Source: Gymnogyps californianus
Lineage: Eukaryota > Chordata > Aves > Accipitriformes > Cathartidae
DNA: 64,000 nt
Reading direction: 5' to 3'
Assembly (NCBI RefSeq): GCF_018139145.2
Contig: NC_059477.1
Span: 42,345,502-42,409,501 of the forward strand
The notes below the pieces were generated by a model. That model had not been told where the DNA came from. It worked only from the letters and a program-made list of their open reading frames with translations, and did not search any database. Below, one piece after another: positions 1 through 12,522 of the stretch. Positions within the stretch are counted from its first letter, which is position 1. Each line of letters opens with the position of its first letter. Made by a program: the position numbers and the translations under genes.

Positions 1-1381
1 TGGGGCTGATTCAGTCATACACTATGCTTCCATTATGCCATTCCAGCACAATGTAAACAGAATAGTTTAAATGAAGTTTAAATGAAGTTTAAATAGAAGT
101 TTGAAGTTTGAATAGTTAAAATGAAGTTCTAGTGTGAATGTTATGCATATGGCATGACTGTTCACTGAAAATTACCAGCACCATTGTTCAGGTTTGTCAT
201 ACACACGTATTTCCATTTTTTGCACAGTTTCAGGAAAACCAGCTCAAGCTTACATGTCTGTTTTTAGGTTTTGGGGGTGAAAAAGGTGAGTTTTCACATT
301 GCATGAGTGCATCGGAAACTTCCATTAAAAATACTGGAAGTCCCAAAACCATGATGAAGGGCATAATAACATTTCAAGCTTCACGTGGTGTTTCTGAAAC
401 AAATTCCCCACCCACAGAATTCCCATGCACTGTCTTTTCAGAGGAAAAAGAGAAGGTCACATCTAACTGAGCAGTCTCACAAGTTTTGCTACATTCAACA
501 CCTTTGACACAAAAAGATCCAGTGCAACTGGTGCATCATAAACCCTTTAACAGCTTGGAATTGTAAGATAATATGCAAGCAAGAGACAGATGCATAAAAA
601 TGGCATTCCCAGATCTGTCACTTAAAATTATCTTACATGACTACTTAGCATATTAGCTTTCTTAAAGGTTCTCATCCATGGGGTATCATAAGATGCAGCT
701 CCATGCCCTCTCATATGTCGTTTGAGGTATTCTGCCTATAATGCGCAGCAAGAAAGCAAGATCAGAAATGCAAACAATTATAGGATTAAAGCGTGAAGTG
801 GTGAGAAAGAACCAAGTTGAACTGAAGTCCTGGCAGAAAAAATTGTCACCGAAAATAGCAAGCATGTGCTTCAGACTGACTGGAGAACATGACCATTGTA
901 TAAAAGTAAGAAAGCTTCTATTAACATAACATGTTAACTTCAAAACAGAAGATTCTTCTAAAGGCACAAAGTAGAAAGAAAGTGGCTGAATCAAACTGAA
1001 TGTCCATCTCATAAAGGATGGATAATAAGAGTTAGGTAAAAGGCTGCTTCTTTTAAAGCCAATACCCAAAAAGCTAAAAAAAGAGAACACAGCTAACACT
1101 TCAGCCTTACTATTTAAAAGATCTTGTCATGGCATCATTTTAAGGAGATTCTATACCTCCATTACTGACAGTTAGTCAGTCAGTAGAAAAGTTTATTTAA
1201 CAAAGAAATACCTTGCATTGGAATTTAATTTTTACTTTAATATGTTCCCTTTAAAATATCCCTTATCCCCTAATCTAGAAATAATTTCAGTTATAAAAAA
1301 TATATTAGTATTACGCTGTAAGTTAATATCATGTCTCATTTCTCTCACTGCTTCAAAGTTTCACCAACTTTTTATTATTAC
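1..1381 (-). other. Intron sequence downstream of w1, no gene seen
   Basis: AT-rich intron running off the left edge. I looked for the next nebulin module and found none. Positions 61-126 hold a short degenerate tandem repeat of an ATGAAGTTTAA-like unit. Confidence 0.7.
61..126. repeat. Short degenerate tandem repeat (ATGAAGTTTAA-like)
   Basis: Several imperfect copies of a roughly 11-base unit occur head to tail, mixing AAGTTTAAATG and AAGTTTGAA forms. It is low-complexity intronic sequence with no evident function. Confidence 0.6.
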
Positions 1382-1480
1382 CTGGCTAGTTAGCTTGGAC
1401 ACCTCCTTTGCCAGTTCAATATCTGGACGTCCCAGCATGGTTACGCCAATGCCAGCTTCTCCACGCTTTTTATATTCAAT
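1382..1480 (-). CDS. NEB: NEB exon w1 (one module, 33 aa)
   Basis: 99 bp, begins IEYKKRGEAG and ends KLTSQ, with an LGRPDIELAK core. Donor GTAATA, acceptor TTAG. The LGRPDIE core is a recognisable hallmark of the mammalian nebulin C-terminal single-repeat region, which places the left edge of the window near the 3' end of the gene. Confidence 0.94.
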
Positions 1481-1605
1481 CTAACAAAAGAAAAAAAAGT
1501 ATAGTTTAGTAGTGATGACATTCCCTTTTAATTATTTTACTGACGCTATTTTTAATAGCAAAATATTGCTAAGGAATTATACAGAAGACTTAAAAAACTA
1601 CTTAC

Positions 1606-1707
1606 ATCACTAATTAACTTGGCAGCCTGAGTTGCTTTCTTAATATCTGGTCGATCTGCTATGGGTGTGTAGTGGAGCTTTGACTTGGCATCTTTCTTGT
1701 ATTCAAT
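1606..1707 (-). CDS. NEB: NEB exon w2 (one module, 34 aa)
   Basis: 102 bp, begins IEYKKDAKSKLHYT and ends KLISD, with an ADRPDIKKAT core. Donor GTAAGT. A single-repeat type module outside the seven-module register. Confidence 0.95.
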
Positions 1708-2181
1708 CTAATCCGTGACGATAGACAGAGGAAAGAAAATTACTGAGGTTTGTTCATGAGGAATATACCTAATAAGGCCACAGCAATGTTGCTGGGAAAG
1801 TGCATGGGTTTTTTTTAAAACTGATTTCACAAGGAATGGATTTGGGAATCTGTTTTTGCAAGTTGTCTACAAATGAAGAAATAAGCACGTGCAATTCTGT
1901 TTGTATTTGAAGGAATGAAAAAAATTATTAGATGTGATTTGCACTAGATTACTTTAAATCCTACCAGGTGATTAAGTAGAAATATGATTTTCAAAGAAAT
2001 CCTTTATTTCAGTGCAATTTTACATTTGTAAATATTTGCACCTTTATCTTTCAGAATTACACCTGAACATGGAGGCTGGGAGGAAATCCAAAAGCATGTG
2101 AACTTTTGTTTTTGCCAGCTGAATTTGATTGAATTTGCTTACACAAGCTACTTAATTCATGAAAAGACAAGACAAACTTAC

Positions 2182-2292
2182 TGTACTCTGTTTTTTAGCA
2201 ACGTCCATGGCATGTTTCACTTCGGGAGGCTCCAGCATGACAGAATAATTAGACCTGCCTTTCTCCTTCACAAACTTCTTTTTATAGTTTGT
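2182..2292 (-). CDS. NEB: NEB exon w3 (one module, 37 aa)
   Basis: 111 bp, begins TNYKKKFVKEKGRSN and ends AKKQST, with MLEPPEVKHAMDV in the middle. Donor GTAAGT. The exon ends in S-T where most modules end in S-D. It matches the MLEPPEVKHAM module I know from mammalian nebulin. Confidence 0.94.
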
Positions 2293-2779
2293 CTGTTAAG
2301 AGCAAAAAGGGCAATGTGTGATTTTTTTAATTTCACAGGGAGGTAGATGCTACTGAAACTTGGAAATAAGCTCACTGAAACTGTTAAGACAAATAAAATG
2401 CAATCTCCTCAGTCTCAAAATGTATGGTCCCCAGCTTGTTTGTCAGAATTTGCACTTTAGATTACAAAAGCTTGCTATTTGGAGGTAATGATTTGTGTTT
2501 AAACTGTGTTCTATGAAAAATAAAATCTGAATTAAGGGCACCCATTAGCACTCCAGCCTGTCACTTTTCTCCAGAGTATTTCAACAGATTCCCAATAAAA
2601 TGTGTTTAGGTCTTTGTTAAAGTCTCATTCTGGTAGGAATTAATCTTTTCTGACTCCTTGGGCATTTTACGATGAGACTCTGAATGTGTTGCATGTATAC
2701 TAAAACATGCAACAGTCTAATCAATGATAGGCAGCGGGTAATCATCTCACCATGAATTGTTATCACACTAGTTACTTAC

Positions 2780-2890
2780 CTCACTGACATTCTTGGTCAC
2801 CTCTTTGACATGAACAGTGTCTCGTGTCTCTGGCAGGGTTGTATAAGACCCATGTGGAAGCTGCTTCTTGCTATGTTCTTTGTATTTGTT
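2780..2890 (-). CDS. NEB: NEB exon w4 (one module, 37 aa)
   Basis: 111 bp, begins NKYKEHSKKQLPHGSY and ends KNVSE, with LPETRDTVHVKEV. Donor GTAAGT, acceptor preceded by a T-rich tract. Its junction with w3 gives an S-E/T-N-Y-K actin-binding core. Confidence 0.95.
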
Positions 2891-3010
2891 CTGAAAGCAC
2901 AGAATAAAAATAGGTAAAAACCAGCAATGCAAGCTCCCCCCATCTCCCTCCCCCCCCCCCATATTAACAGGATGTACTTAAAAGGAACAAATAACTCTCC
3001 GATGTTTTAC

Positions 3011-3115
3011 CTCAGATACAAGAGAGCTGACATTCTTAGCCAGGAGGATCTGAGGTGTATCTGGAACAACAAGGTATGTTCCTCGAGCTTTGTTGTGCTT
3101 CTCTTTGTATTTTAT
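3011..3115 (-). CDS. NEB: NEB exon w5 (one module, 35 aa)
   Basis: 105 bp, begins IKYKEKHNKARGTY and ends SSLVSE, core VPDTPQILLAKNV. Donor GTAAAA, a weaker site than its neighbours. A typical 35-residue module. Confidence 0.95.
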
Positions 3116-3697
3116 CTAGCAGGAAGAAAAGATATCATGTTAAGCAATGTGTATCTTGTCTTGTGGCAACTTAAAAAGAAATTACTATAGTTGTGCCTGC
3201 TTGTTAGTGCAAAAGTTTGCACAAAATCCCATATTTTGATGTTTTCCAGGATAAATTCATTCCAGTCTATATATTCCTATAGCTCTCACTTGGATTTTTA
3301 TTAATATATTGGATATTGAATATTAATATATTGTTAGTAATTATTAAAGATACTTTGAGTTATGCACAAGTTACACCTGCAGCTTCTTTTGTTGTTTTCT
3401 CCAGATATTTTCATTTCAATAACAGGAATGCAGAGATATACCAAAGGTCTAGCATATTCAGGCAATGTTAATTTTTAATATTTATTTAATCCATGAACTA
3501 GGCCAGTGACATTTACAAGACCAAATTTATTCAGCTTTTGCAAATTTGTTAATGAAATAAACAAGTCAGATCAAATAATGAAGTGAGACTGAGAACAACT
3601 TTTCAAAGCTCCATTCTTAATCCAATCATATTTCCAGTATTTTACGCAGTAAGTAAAGTTCTAGTAGAACAAAAAAAGTGAGTGTTCAAGTACTTAC

Positions 3698-3802
3698 ATC
3701 ACTCGCCAAGATGGCATTATTTAAGGCCAATACTGTGTTTTTATCATCTGTGACAGAGAGTTTGCATCCCTTTAGGTACTCCCGGTCCAGTTTGTATTCA
3801 TA
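3698..3802 (-). CDS. NEB: NEB exon w6 (module with decayed WLRG position)
   Basis: 105 bp, begins YEYKLDREYLKGCKL and ends AILASD. It sits exactly seven modules after the WLRG exon w13, and the WLRG position reads Y-L-K-G. I infer a decayed super-repeat marker at the point where the seven-module register gives way to single repeats. Confidence 0.95.
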
Positions 3803-3926
3803 CTGCAGGAAGAAAAAAGAAAAGATAAAAGAAGAGAGTCTCAAAACTTCTACTTTTTTTTTTTTTAAATTCTGAACACGAGGCATGTGGGGAAAGGGAG
3901 CATCCAGTTTGTTCTGATTTTCTTAC

Positions 3927-4031
3927 ATCACTCTGTTGCAGAGACGACTTGGCTGCTTGAACAAAGTCAGGCCGATCAGCAATCCAGTGCCAATGAGCCT
4001 TGGCTGCTTCATATTTCTTCTTATAATCCAG
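3927..4031 (-). CDS. NEB: NEB exon w7 (one module)
   Basis: 105 bp, begins LDYKKKYEAAKAHWHW and ends LQQSD, core ADRPDFVQAAK. It is the last module of the final regular super-repeat (w13 to w7). Two tryptophans in HWHW are unusual for a module. Confidence 0.95.
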
Positions 4032-4689
4032 CTGTTTATAGTGAAACAACATGAAAAAAAGAAGTTAATTGGAAGTTGTGTACTTTACACATGACATTCA
4101 TACAGATGCAAATTCTCTTTCGGTCTGTACCAATTAAAGAGAGAAGAGGTAAGAAAGTGCATCTACATAGACTAGGGCTTTCCTCTGATCATGTACAATC
4201 CACTGGGAGTCCATTTACTCTAGTTTTACCACTGCTAGGTGGAGAAAGGAATATGAATGACTGCAAAGACGTCACGACTTTGAAGAAGGTGAGTGCTTTC
4301 AGGTCCTTGCCTATTGAAGTGGATGTTGTGCCACCAATAATAGAAAACACAGAAGAGCTTCCCATGAAGCACTTGCTTTGTCTACAAGAACATCATCACA
4401 GAGAATTTCTGGGACAGTTATGTCTCTATCAGGAAAACAGAGGGGGACTAGAAGAACAGTAGGCGTGTGACGTACAAGGACCTCAAGTGACCTCAAGGAC
4501 AACTTGCAAGAGTGAGCACTTTAGTATGAAATAAATTAAAATATGTTTTATTCAAGCAGCATAAGAATTAGAAGCACTGTCCAAGCTCAAAAAATTTCAA
4601 TGGAACTGAAAAGAATTTCTTGTCATTTCCATTGCCAGTCCCAAACAATATCCATAATAAAATTAAAGTATTAATAAAACTGAACTCAC

Positions 4690-4794
4690 GTTGCTGTTTA
4701 GCTTGTAAGCATGCCTTGGAGTCTTAATATGAACTGAATCGACTACAACATTGCAGTGAGATTTATTCCTCTCATACATTTCTTTGTATTTCAG
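4690..4794 (-). CDS. NEB: NEB exon w8 (one module)
   Basis: 105 bp, begins LKYKEMYERNKSHCN and ends YKLNSN. Donor GTGAGT. It ends in S-N, so the acidic residue of the usual S-D is absent. Core VVDSVHIKTPRHA replaces the common DTP motif. Confidence 0.94.
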
Positions 4795-6027
4795 CTAAAG
4801 AAAGACAAACATAAAAAATGTTTACAAAGATATCATCGTCAACAAGAAAAGCATCAAAATATGAAAAACATAATATTAAAAATTGCTCCTGTCAAGATAA
4901 AATCTTAATCCAAGAAAAAGAAATTGTATCAATACAACTTGGTATCAACCATCTGCCTGAAAGAATGTTCTCTTAAATAGAGAACAGCAGCAGTTCTCTT
5001 TAAATAGAAAATGTAGCAGGTATAACTCACCATGAAGCACAGTCTAAGATTTAACAAAACCTACACCTGAACAGTAATTCTGCCTGGTTTTAGTTTTTCG
5101 CACCTAACAGAAATGCTTTAAAGAAACTTATCTTCTGATTGATAAGCACATTCAATGCTTTCTGAAAACTCCTTTACAGAATCTCAAATTCAGCACTCAG
5201 TTTGGAACTGAAAAAATGTACTTCAATGCACAGATCGCTTTTGAACATCTTTCTTAATGATCCACGTTAGTATCTGGATAATACGGTTATTTTTTCCTCC
5301 TAGATTTACTCGTTATATAGATAATCCATGTAGCATCTGAATGACTTTCACGCTACTTATTCTCACAGTACTATATTGAGTTACAGCAGTGGTAGTATCA
5401 TTTTATTTATGGATATCTAAGGAACAACAATACAAAGGTCAGAGAGAAAGCCTAGGGTAGGAGGAGGAATTAGGACCAGGACTCCCAAATCCTACGATAT
5501 TATTCTATCCACTTCGTCTTCCTTTGTCTCTCTTCTTTTTAGCCCGTAATCAAAACATATATTTATTTTAGATCAGAATATTTACCTTACATATTCACAA
5601 TATCCATAGAAGAAATTAATAAACACGGCAATGTATTAAGTACCTTATTCAAGGCTCCACAAAAGGCACTAGCCAATAGAGGAAGAAAACCCAGAAACAA
5701 ACTTCCCAAATCCATGCTTTAATTAGATATCAGTTCCAGCTCACGGCTTTTATTACTAGTGAGGGCTGCTCTACCCCAGCAAAAATGTTCCAAGAGCTAC
5801 GGCAGAACGTTACACAAAAAAACTTCCTGAATACTTTTATACTCTATTGTGTTTTTTGAAAAAGCATTAAGTACACATGGAGTTTTACATGCGCACAAAA
5901 CCAATACACTCTAACAAGAAGCTATTTTGTAATGACAGTGTTACATATGAGTTAAAAGTATTGCTTATCAAAGTAAAAAGTTCATTATGCGTCTTTTTGA
6001 TACCACAGACAAGGATAATTTACTTAC
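4795..6027 (-). other. Intron w9-w8, nothing recognised
   Basis: 1,233 bp of AT-rich unique sequence with scattered stops on both strands. No module-like coding, repeat family or RNA gene seen. Confidence 0.7.
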
Positions 6028-6135
6028 ATCACTTATTCTGTCCTTGACCTTGCGCACATGCAATAACATAGGTGTATCATGGATTGTAGTATAGCCTTTA
6101 GGCTTCGCTTTGTTATATTCCAATTTGTAAATAAT
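6028..6135 (-). CDS. NEB: NEB exon w9 (one module, 36 aa)
   Basis: 108 bp, begins IIYKLEYNKAKPKGYTT and ends DRISD, core IHDTPMLLHVRKV. This is a 36-residue module with the extra KGY residue typical of position-four modules in a super-repeat. Confidence 0.95.
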
Positions 6136-6313
6136 CTGAAGATAAAAATTATAGATCATATTATTTCTTGACATTATTGGTGTCAATTGAAAAAAATCAA
6201 CATGAGAAACAGCGTATAATGGACTACTGAAAATGCCGTATTTTTAATTATCACACTTCAAAGGTCAGAAGTCAGAGAAGGAGGTATGCTTGAAAGGGAC
6301 TGACCACACTTAC

Positions 6314-6418
6314 ATCACTAATCTGTTTGTTGACTTTTGTAGTCCTTAAGTGTTCTGGAGTATCCACGACTGTAGTATACTTGTCCTTCTTCTTTTCATA
6401 GTCCTTTTTGTATTCAAC
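6314..6418 (-). CDS. NEB: NEB exon w10 (one module)
   Basis: 105 bp, begins VEYKKDYEKKKDKYTT and ends NKQISD, core VVDTPEHLRTTKV. Donor GTAAGT. Highly lysine-rich first half, usual for nebulin. Confidence 0.95.
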
Positions 6419-9158
6419 CTGGTGATTTGGAAAGAGTGTATGTTAACCACACAAACCAAGACAAAACATCTTCAGAAGATATGTTTATATTCACATATAA
6501 AATTGCAAAATCCTTCCACCAAAGCCAATGAAAACTGAACATGCACAATGAGCTAAACTTTGCAAACCCCTTATTTACCTAAGAGGCTGCCTATCTATTT
6601 GTGTCATTAATTTTACGTTTATTTCACTGAGTGTAAAAGCTTCACTTCTATCCCAAATGTCCAAGATTGAGCTAAAAAAGCAATCTTGGCAGACCAGTGA
6701 CTTAAAATTCATAACTGGACAATATCTCATTTTTAAATATTCATCAAATGAAGAGAAATGTAAAGCATCTTACACAGCAGAAGATAAAAACATCCACTGA
6801 ATATATCATAATGCCAGGCTATTTTAAAGGCTTTGATAGCAGAATTTGTATCTTGATATTTTCTTTCTTAAAGATCATCTTGCCCTACTCAGGACTCTAA
6901 ACCTGTTTTCACAGAATTCAGTGAGAACAGACTGTACACCAAGAATGATAATTCATTGTAGACAGCCTGAGGGCAGGTGGAAGAGGTTAGAACATATTTT
7001 TTAAAAAGAAATTTCATGCTCTGTATTGCATCAGAAAATAAAACCATGCTTTTGAAACAGGACTACGACAGACGAAATATAAAAAATTATATACAAACAA
7101 CAAATCATTACATGAAGTCAACTCAGATGAACGTGCAGGTCAGGCAGAGTGCTATTTTTTTTCTTTAAACATACTCAAACTTACCTGCAAGGAGTTTTTA
7201 ATGGGATAATAGAAATCCACAGATAAATTGAACAAAAATGCCTAGTAAAGACCTTCAGTACCTTATTACTGAAGAATTTTACTAACTGTGCTAATAGTAA
7301 AAAAGAAGAACACCCCTCTCCCTCCCATGTAATTGTTGTCTACTGTTGCACTTCCAGTTTATAATTTAAATGTTCTATGCCGGTTTCACTTGGCCCAGTC
7401 AGGAATCATTTTTACCATCGAAAAGAGTAAGGTTACTGCTAGCAGCTGTGATTTCAGAGCAGAAATAAATATGTATCAGTTATTTAATAAGCCATATTTT
7501 CATCCAGCTGGTACAACCAAAATATATATGCTGGAATCCAGGTTAAATGAAGGCAGAATATGGAAAATTAATTCTTCACAATAATATCAGAGTCATTACA
7601 GGCTTTCTTTTACATCATCAGAAATATAAATATGATAGGCCCTTTGTTCTGTACGAACAAATAGATGAATCATACGTACTTTCTACCTGCTGATTCTTAT
7701 TAGAACTGGCAAAAGGAGAGTATTTTTTTTTTAATAAATGGTATTATGTGACTGCATAAGGACTGCTTTGCTAGCCTTGCTTAAAAGCAGTAGGTAGAGA
7801 AAGTGATGAAAACATGATCTACTACAGACCTGTGCACCTATACCATTTCTAAGAGCACTCAGAAGCGAGATATGACTCTGTTCTGTATCTAGGCACAATA
7901 TGACACCATTCTGAGGCAGAGGGGTAGATAAATGTTGTACTATACTCGCCAAATTACTTCATCGTGTTCATACTGAATTAAGGGACTTGAGTTATGAGGG
8001 GTGGTCAGTCCAAGAAATGGTGGCAGAATGAGAATTTGGTTAGGAAAATATCAGGAACAACTAACATACAATATCTTAAATGTATGGAAAATTGCTCTTT
8101 ATGTAAGCATGTGAAATATTATATAGAAGTATATATAACAATTATTTATAATGAAAGGAGAAAATGGAGGCAAGATCAGGCTGAGCTGAGTGAAGTCCAA
8201 GTTACAGTAAATATTGTTTCAGATATTCTGTTTTCAAAAATATTTTATCATAGCCAGCATTAAGCCCTTCGACAAAACTCTGGAGTCTGATATCTGCAGA
8301 AATTTAGAGAACTCCCAAGCATTAAATATTAGAAGTCCAAGCAGCTAATTTGTATATATATATTTGTATATAAAATGTCTCCTACACCAGCAGTTCTTCA
8401 TATTACCTGGCTCCATAAGTATGTGTTGTAGAGTGCTGTCAGCATATCTGGCCTCAGAATTTCATTACATCCATGTTGCAGGAGCATCTTGGCAAAGGAT
8501 TTATATTTTTTCTGTTCATGCAAATGGCAACGAAGCACAAAAGAGACTTGTGAACACCATAAACAACAACACAGCTCTAGATCCCAGGCACTTTGAGAGT
8601 GGAGAGATTTAGGCAAGGTACTATATGTATTCATTCAGATGTGCATACAACTTACATCTATATAATTAAGAATGTCAAGAGTAATATTAAAAGATTTGCA
8701 TACTATCCCATTAAGGAAATTGCGAAAATATTTTTTGAGAGCTAAGAGTAAATTATAGATTAAAGTGAGGGCACTCAAAAGCCAAATATGTCACTGTTGC
8801 TTGAGAATGAGTAAGAAGATAATGTTTGTAAAGGTCATTAAAAGAGAGGTAATAAAAAATAAATGCATGATACAACACGCATTTTTTAAAACCTCTCCAA
8901 TGACTTCAAGAGGCATTAGATTTCTGATGTCAATTGATGCACAATATATGAAAGTACATACAGTAGAGATTAGCTCACTCAAAAAGTAATAATTCTTTTT
9001 GGGTGGCAAAACAAAGACTGTCTGATCAACTGAACTAAACATCACAACATCACAGGTGAAACCTGTGATACTACTAGCTATAGACATTTCACACAGACAG
9101 AGTAGCTGTGAGCGAACCAGGCACTTTCTGGCAGCACCGGCTAGTGCTCCTACAGTAC
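6419..9158 (-). other. Intron w11-w10 (2.7 kb), nothing recognised
   Basis: The longest intron left of array A. AT-rich, with a short TATATATATTTGTATAT tract near 8350. The seven-module count is complete without an exon here, and I found no module-like reading frame or mobile-element signature. Confidence 0.7.
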
Positions 9159-9263
9159 CTGACTGCTCAGTGTAGTCCCCCACTTGGCCAGGAGGTTCCT
9201 AGGATCATCCACAATAACGCTGTACCTATCTTTGAGCTTCTCATAGGCAGCTTTATATAATTT
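9159..9263 (-). CDS. NEB: NEB exon w11 (one module)
   Basis: 105 bp, begins KLYKAAYEKLKDRYSV and ends TLSSQ, core VDDPRNLLAKWG. Donor GTACTG, a weak non-consensus GT site. It ends in S-Q in place of S-D. Confidence 0.93.
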
Positions 9264-10772
9264 CTGCTCAGAATAGCATAATACAGTGTAACAAATTAAA
9301 AGAGAGTGAAGACACAAAGAGATCATAGTTCTAACCATTGAAACCTCTTTACATGGACTATTTAAAGGCTGGGATTGAAGTTCATATCCAAAAGAGAAAA
9401 ATATATTTAAAAAAAAACACAGAGAGAAAATATTTCCAAATAGTACATGCATTTCTAAATTTCCACTGGAAGGCCTAATCTACAATTTAAGGATGCCTAT
9501 ATTCTATCCCTGCCACTCTTCAATAAGCCATTTTATGACTTACTTTCGTCATGAAAAATAACTGCAGAAGCAACTCTGTATGGAACTAGATTCTTGATTT
9601 GAGTACAAAGGGAACACAATGAGATGCAAGGGTAAAATACAATGTTATATTATCATCAGACATTTTGTAAGCAAAAACTATAATCCCTCATCACAAAAAA
9701 CATCACTTATATAACAGAAGACTTTTAGGCAAGTTCATTTCAATGTATGGAGCCCCCATTGCTAAAATTTTATTCATTTATGTTTCTCATATTAAATTTT
9801 TCCTTATTTGCTGTACCAAACAATAAGAGGACTGAATACTAACAATCTTCCATAACAAATTCTGGTTCACTGCTTATCAAATTGAGTATGAAATGATAGC
9901 AATGGTACTGGAATGGTATCTGTTGTGAAACAGTTCTTCTTACCTAGAAAAGATAATACTGTAATACATTTACTGACAGGTAAACAATTTAACATAATGT
10001 CTGGTGAAAAAGAATAAAATACCACGATGTGAGAGTCTAAATATACGCCACTTTAATGAAAGCATCAGAGTCTGGTGTGGTATGCCAATTCTAAGCTGAT
10101 GAGAATTCACCTAGAACACAGTGCTTTTCATTGGGATTTGTCCTGTGGGTGTACAGCACTACTAGAAACTCCATTGGTGATTTCAATCTTAAACCTAGGG
10201 GCATTCATTAACCCCCTTTGCTACTATGTCGGGTTTATTGTTTCTTTAGCACTACAGGAGAAAAGTAAGAAAAAGTAAGTAAGTAGTAGAGTGGGAGAAT
10301 TCAAGGCAAAATATCTGAAATGAAACAGAGCTATGGTAACTTTGGACATAATACTATCTTCCTAACACTGATGAAGTTTTTTTTCAATGTTTCAGGAAAG
10401 CATCTGTGATTCTCTCTATACTTTTTTCACATGACAATCAACAATCAGTGTTACTAAGCAAAAAGCATTATTTAAGTTAGCATTTATTTACCAGTCAGCA
10501 AAGGAGAAGTTTCTTTGCAATGACAAAGTAATGGAACAGGGGTCAGGATTTCACTTTTTAGGTACTGTAAACCTGCCCTGTCCTAATACTCAGACAGATA
10601 ATAAGAACAACCTTGTCTTTCGTGATTTTAGTCTGATCTTAAGATATCTTTAAGCCTGAATATATTTTGATTTATTTACAATTTCATAAGGAAGATCAGC
10701 CTTCAACTCGGTATTAACATACACACACTTACTACTTCAGCGTGAGACTCTACAGAAATCTTTAACACTTAC
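9264..10772 (-). other. Intron w12-w11 (1.5 kb), nothing recognised
   Basis: AT-rich unique sequence. A short open frame on the plus strand at 10075-10278 has no nebulin or other family features and is treated as chance. Confidence 0.7.
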
Positions 10773-10877
10773 CCCATCCATCAACTGAGTTGCATGTTTA
10801 AAATGCTTGTTAATTGGAGAGTCAGCTACATACTTAAAATGAGACTTAGTCTTCTCAAACATCTCCTTGTACTTACA
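10773..10877 (-). CDS. NEB: NEB exon w12 (one module)
   Basis: 105 bp, begins CKYKEMFEKTKSHFKY and ends QLMDG, core ADSPINKHFKHA. Donor GTAAGT. The closing D-G breaks the S-D consensus. Confidence 0.95.
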
Positions 10878-11366
10878 CTGGAGAAAAAAAACAAAACACA
10901 AAAAAAATTCCAATGTTAATGCAAAGAAGGGTAAGGCAATGCAAACATACGATTTTAGAAACAATCTGCAGAAAAACCATGGTAGAATTATTGCATATGT
11001 GCGTTTAACATATCTACAAACAAAAAATAGTTGTAAATGTAGTAGTTTGCAGGATGGAACTCTCACATCAAGAAAGCAATGGGAATTTCAAATCCTCATA
11101 ATTTTAAAGCTAGACTTAGAATCACTGGAAAAATTACTATGCAGCTGACAGCTTTGCAAGGAACAGAGAGGATAAGTAAAAGATCATTTCGCCTCTGTTT
11201 TCTTTTATAGTAAGAACTAAAATTTTAGATGCTATATATTAAGTTCTACTGTGAGTTATTCATATCAATGTCTAGGTCAGAATTGGATTATCCTGCAAAA
11301 AATTTACCTACAATATAAGCAAACGTCAAAAAAACCTTTAGCAACAATTCAGACTGTTTTACTTAC

Positions 11367-11471
11367 CCCACTGTAGAGCACTTTATTCTTTTCTGCCAGA
11401 GCAAAACTTGGAGTATCCCATGCATAACAGCCAATGCCTCTGAGCCATGTTAAGTCTTCCTTGTATTTAAT
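11367..11471 (-). CDS. NEB: NEB exon w13 (WLRG module)
   Basis: 105 bp, begins IKYKEDLTWLRGIGC and ends VLYSG, core AWDTPSFALAEKN. WLRG is the family's tropomyosin/troponin-binding marker, one per super-repeat. This is the 3'-most intact one in the window, with cysteine after the motif in place of tryptophan. Confidence 0.96.
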
Positions 11472-11998
11472 CTTTAGAAAAGACGTAAAAGGATTCAGTT
11501 TTAAGTGGCACCAAGTGGTAGCTGATCAATGCTGAAATGGCACCTCAACACAAGGTGTAGCAAACAGAGCTACATCCATTATTATTCCATTATAAGATAA
11601 GTTACAGTTACTCATACTTTTATGATGGACTCAGATTATTCACACACCTAATCTATCATTAGCTATTGGAGTTCCTGTGCGAATTAAAAGACATTTATTC
11701 TTGTACAATTAAGGGGTTATTGTATATGTACAGATATGTACAATTAAAGGTTGTTACAGGGTTAACAAATCTAAGCAAATGCAACTGAAATGAATTAAGA
11801 TGGTTCTGTTAATTTCAAAAGGAGAAGGGCTGTAATTTTAGCCATCTGATTTGCTCTGTCATTTCACAGATCTGCCAGGTGAAAATGTAAATCACTTTAA
11901 AAATTTCAGCTGTCTTCTCTTTCTCAAGAAATAAGACTTGGTTTTCATTTTGGAAACCTACTTTCAACCTCTCACATCTAGGAACTATTTGAACTCAC

Positions 11999-12103
11999 AT
12001 CACTAATAGCATCCGTGACTGCGCGATGATGGAAATGCTCTGGACGGTCTGGGATTGATCTCCAGATTCCTAACTGGCTCATATAATTTTCCTTATATTT
12101 CAC
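11999..12103 (-). CDS. NEB: NEB exon w14 (one module)
   Basis: 105 bp, begins VKYKENYMSQLGIWRS and ends TDAISD, core PDRPEHFHHRAV. Donor GTGAGT. A histidine cluster FHHR precedes the closing helix. Confidence 0.95.
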
Positions 12104-12417
12104 CTACAAAGAAAATTGAAGAATGAAGTAAAACAATCTGAGAACAGAACACTCCAAACCACGCAGTTTCAAGACATTCCTTTTTCTGAAAAATCAGAAC
12201 TAAACCAGTGGAAATGAGATTTACTTGCATTCACCTTTGTAACACCAAAGGCAATGAAGCGTATAATCTTCCAGAGAAGGACAGAAGTTAATATTAATAG
12301 TGCTGATCATATTTTTCTAATTATTTGACACACTTAAATAGAGCAATAGCATAAATGGCATATTCTAGGTTATTAAATGACAAACACTAATTAGGAATTA
12401 AAATGTCGTATACATAC

Positions 12418-12522
12418 ACTGCTAATATCATCGGTGACCTTTCGATGATAGACAATATTCAAAGCATCTTTCACTGTGTGGTATTTGCCCTTAGTATTCT
12501 CAAAGGTTTCCTTATAGCGCAA
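12418..12522 (-). CDS. NEB: NEB exon w15 (one module)
   Basis: 105 bp, begins LRYKETFENTKGKYHT and ends TDDISS, core KDALNIVYHRKV. Donor chosen at GTATGT, which keeps phase 0; a GTGTAT three bases earlier on the transcript would break phase. It lacks the DTP core and ends in S-S. Confidence 0.92.

Noticed and set aside
138..470. 110-codon open frame on the plus strand at the left edge
   Set aside because: No domain, module or composition of a real protein; lies in an AT-rich intron and is not repeated elsewhere.
4076..4462. 128-codon open frame on the plus strand
   Set aside because: Intronic between w8 and w7, no recognised family, no splice or promoter context.
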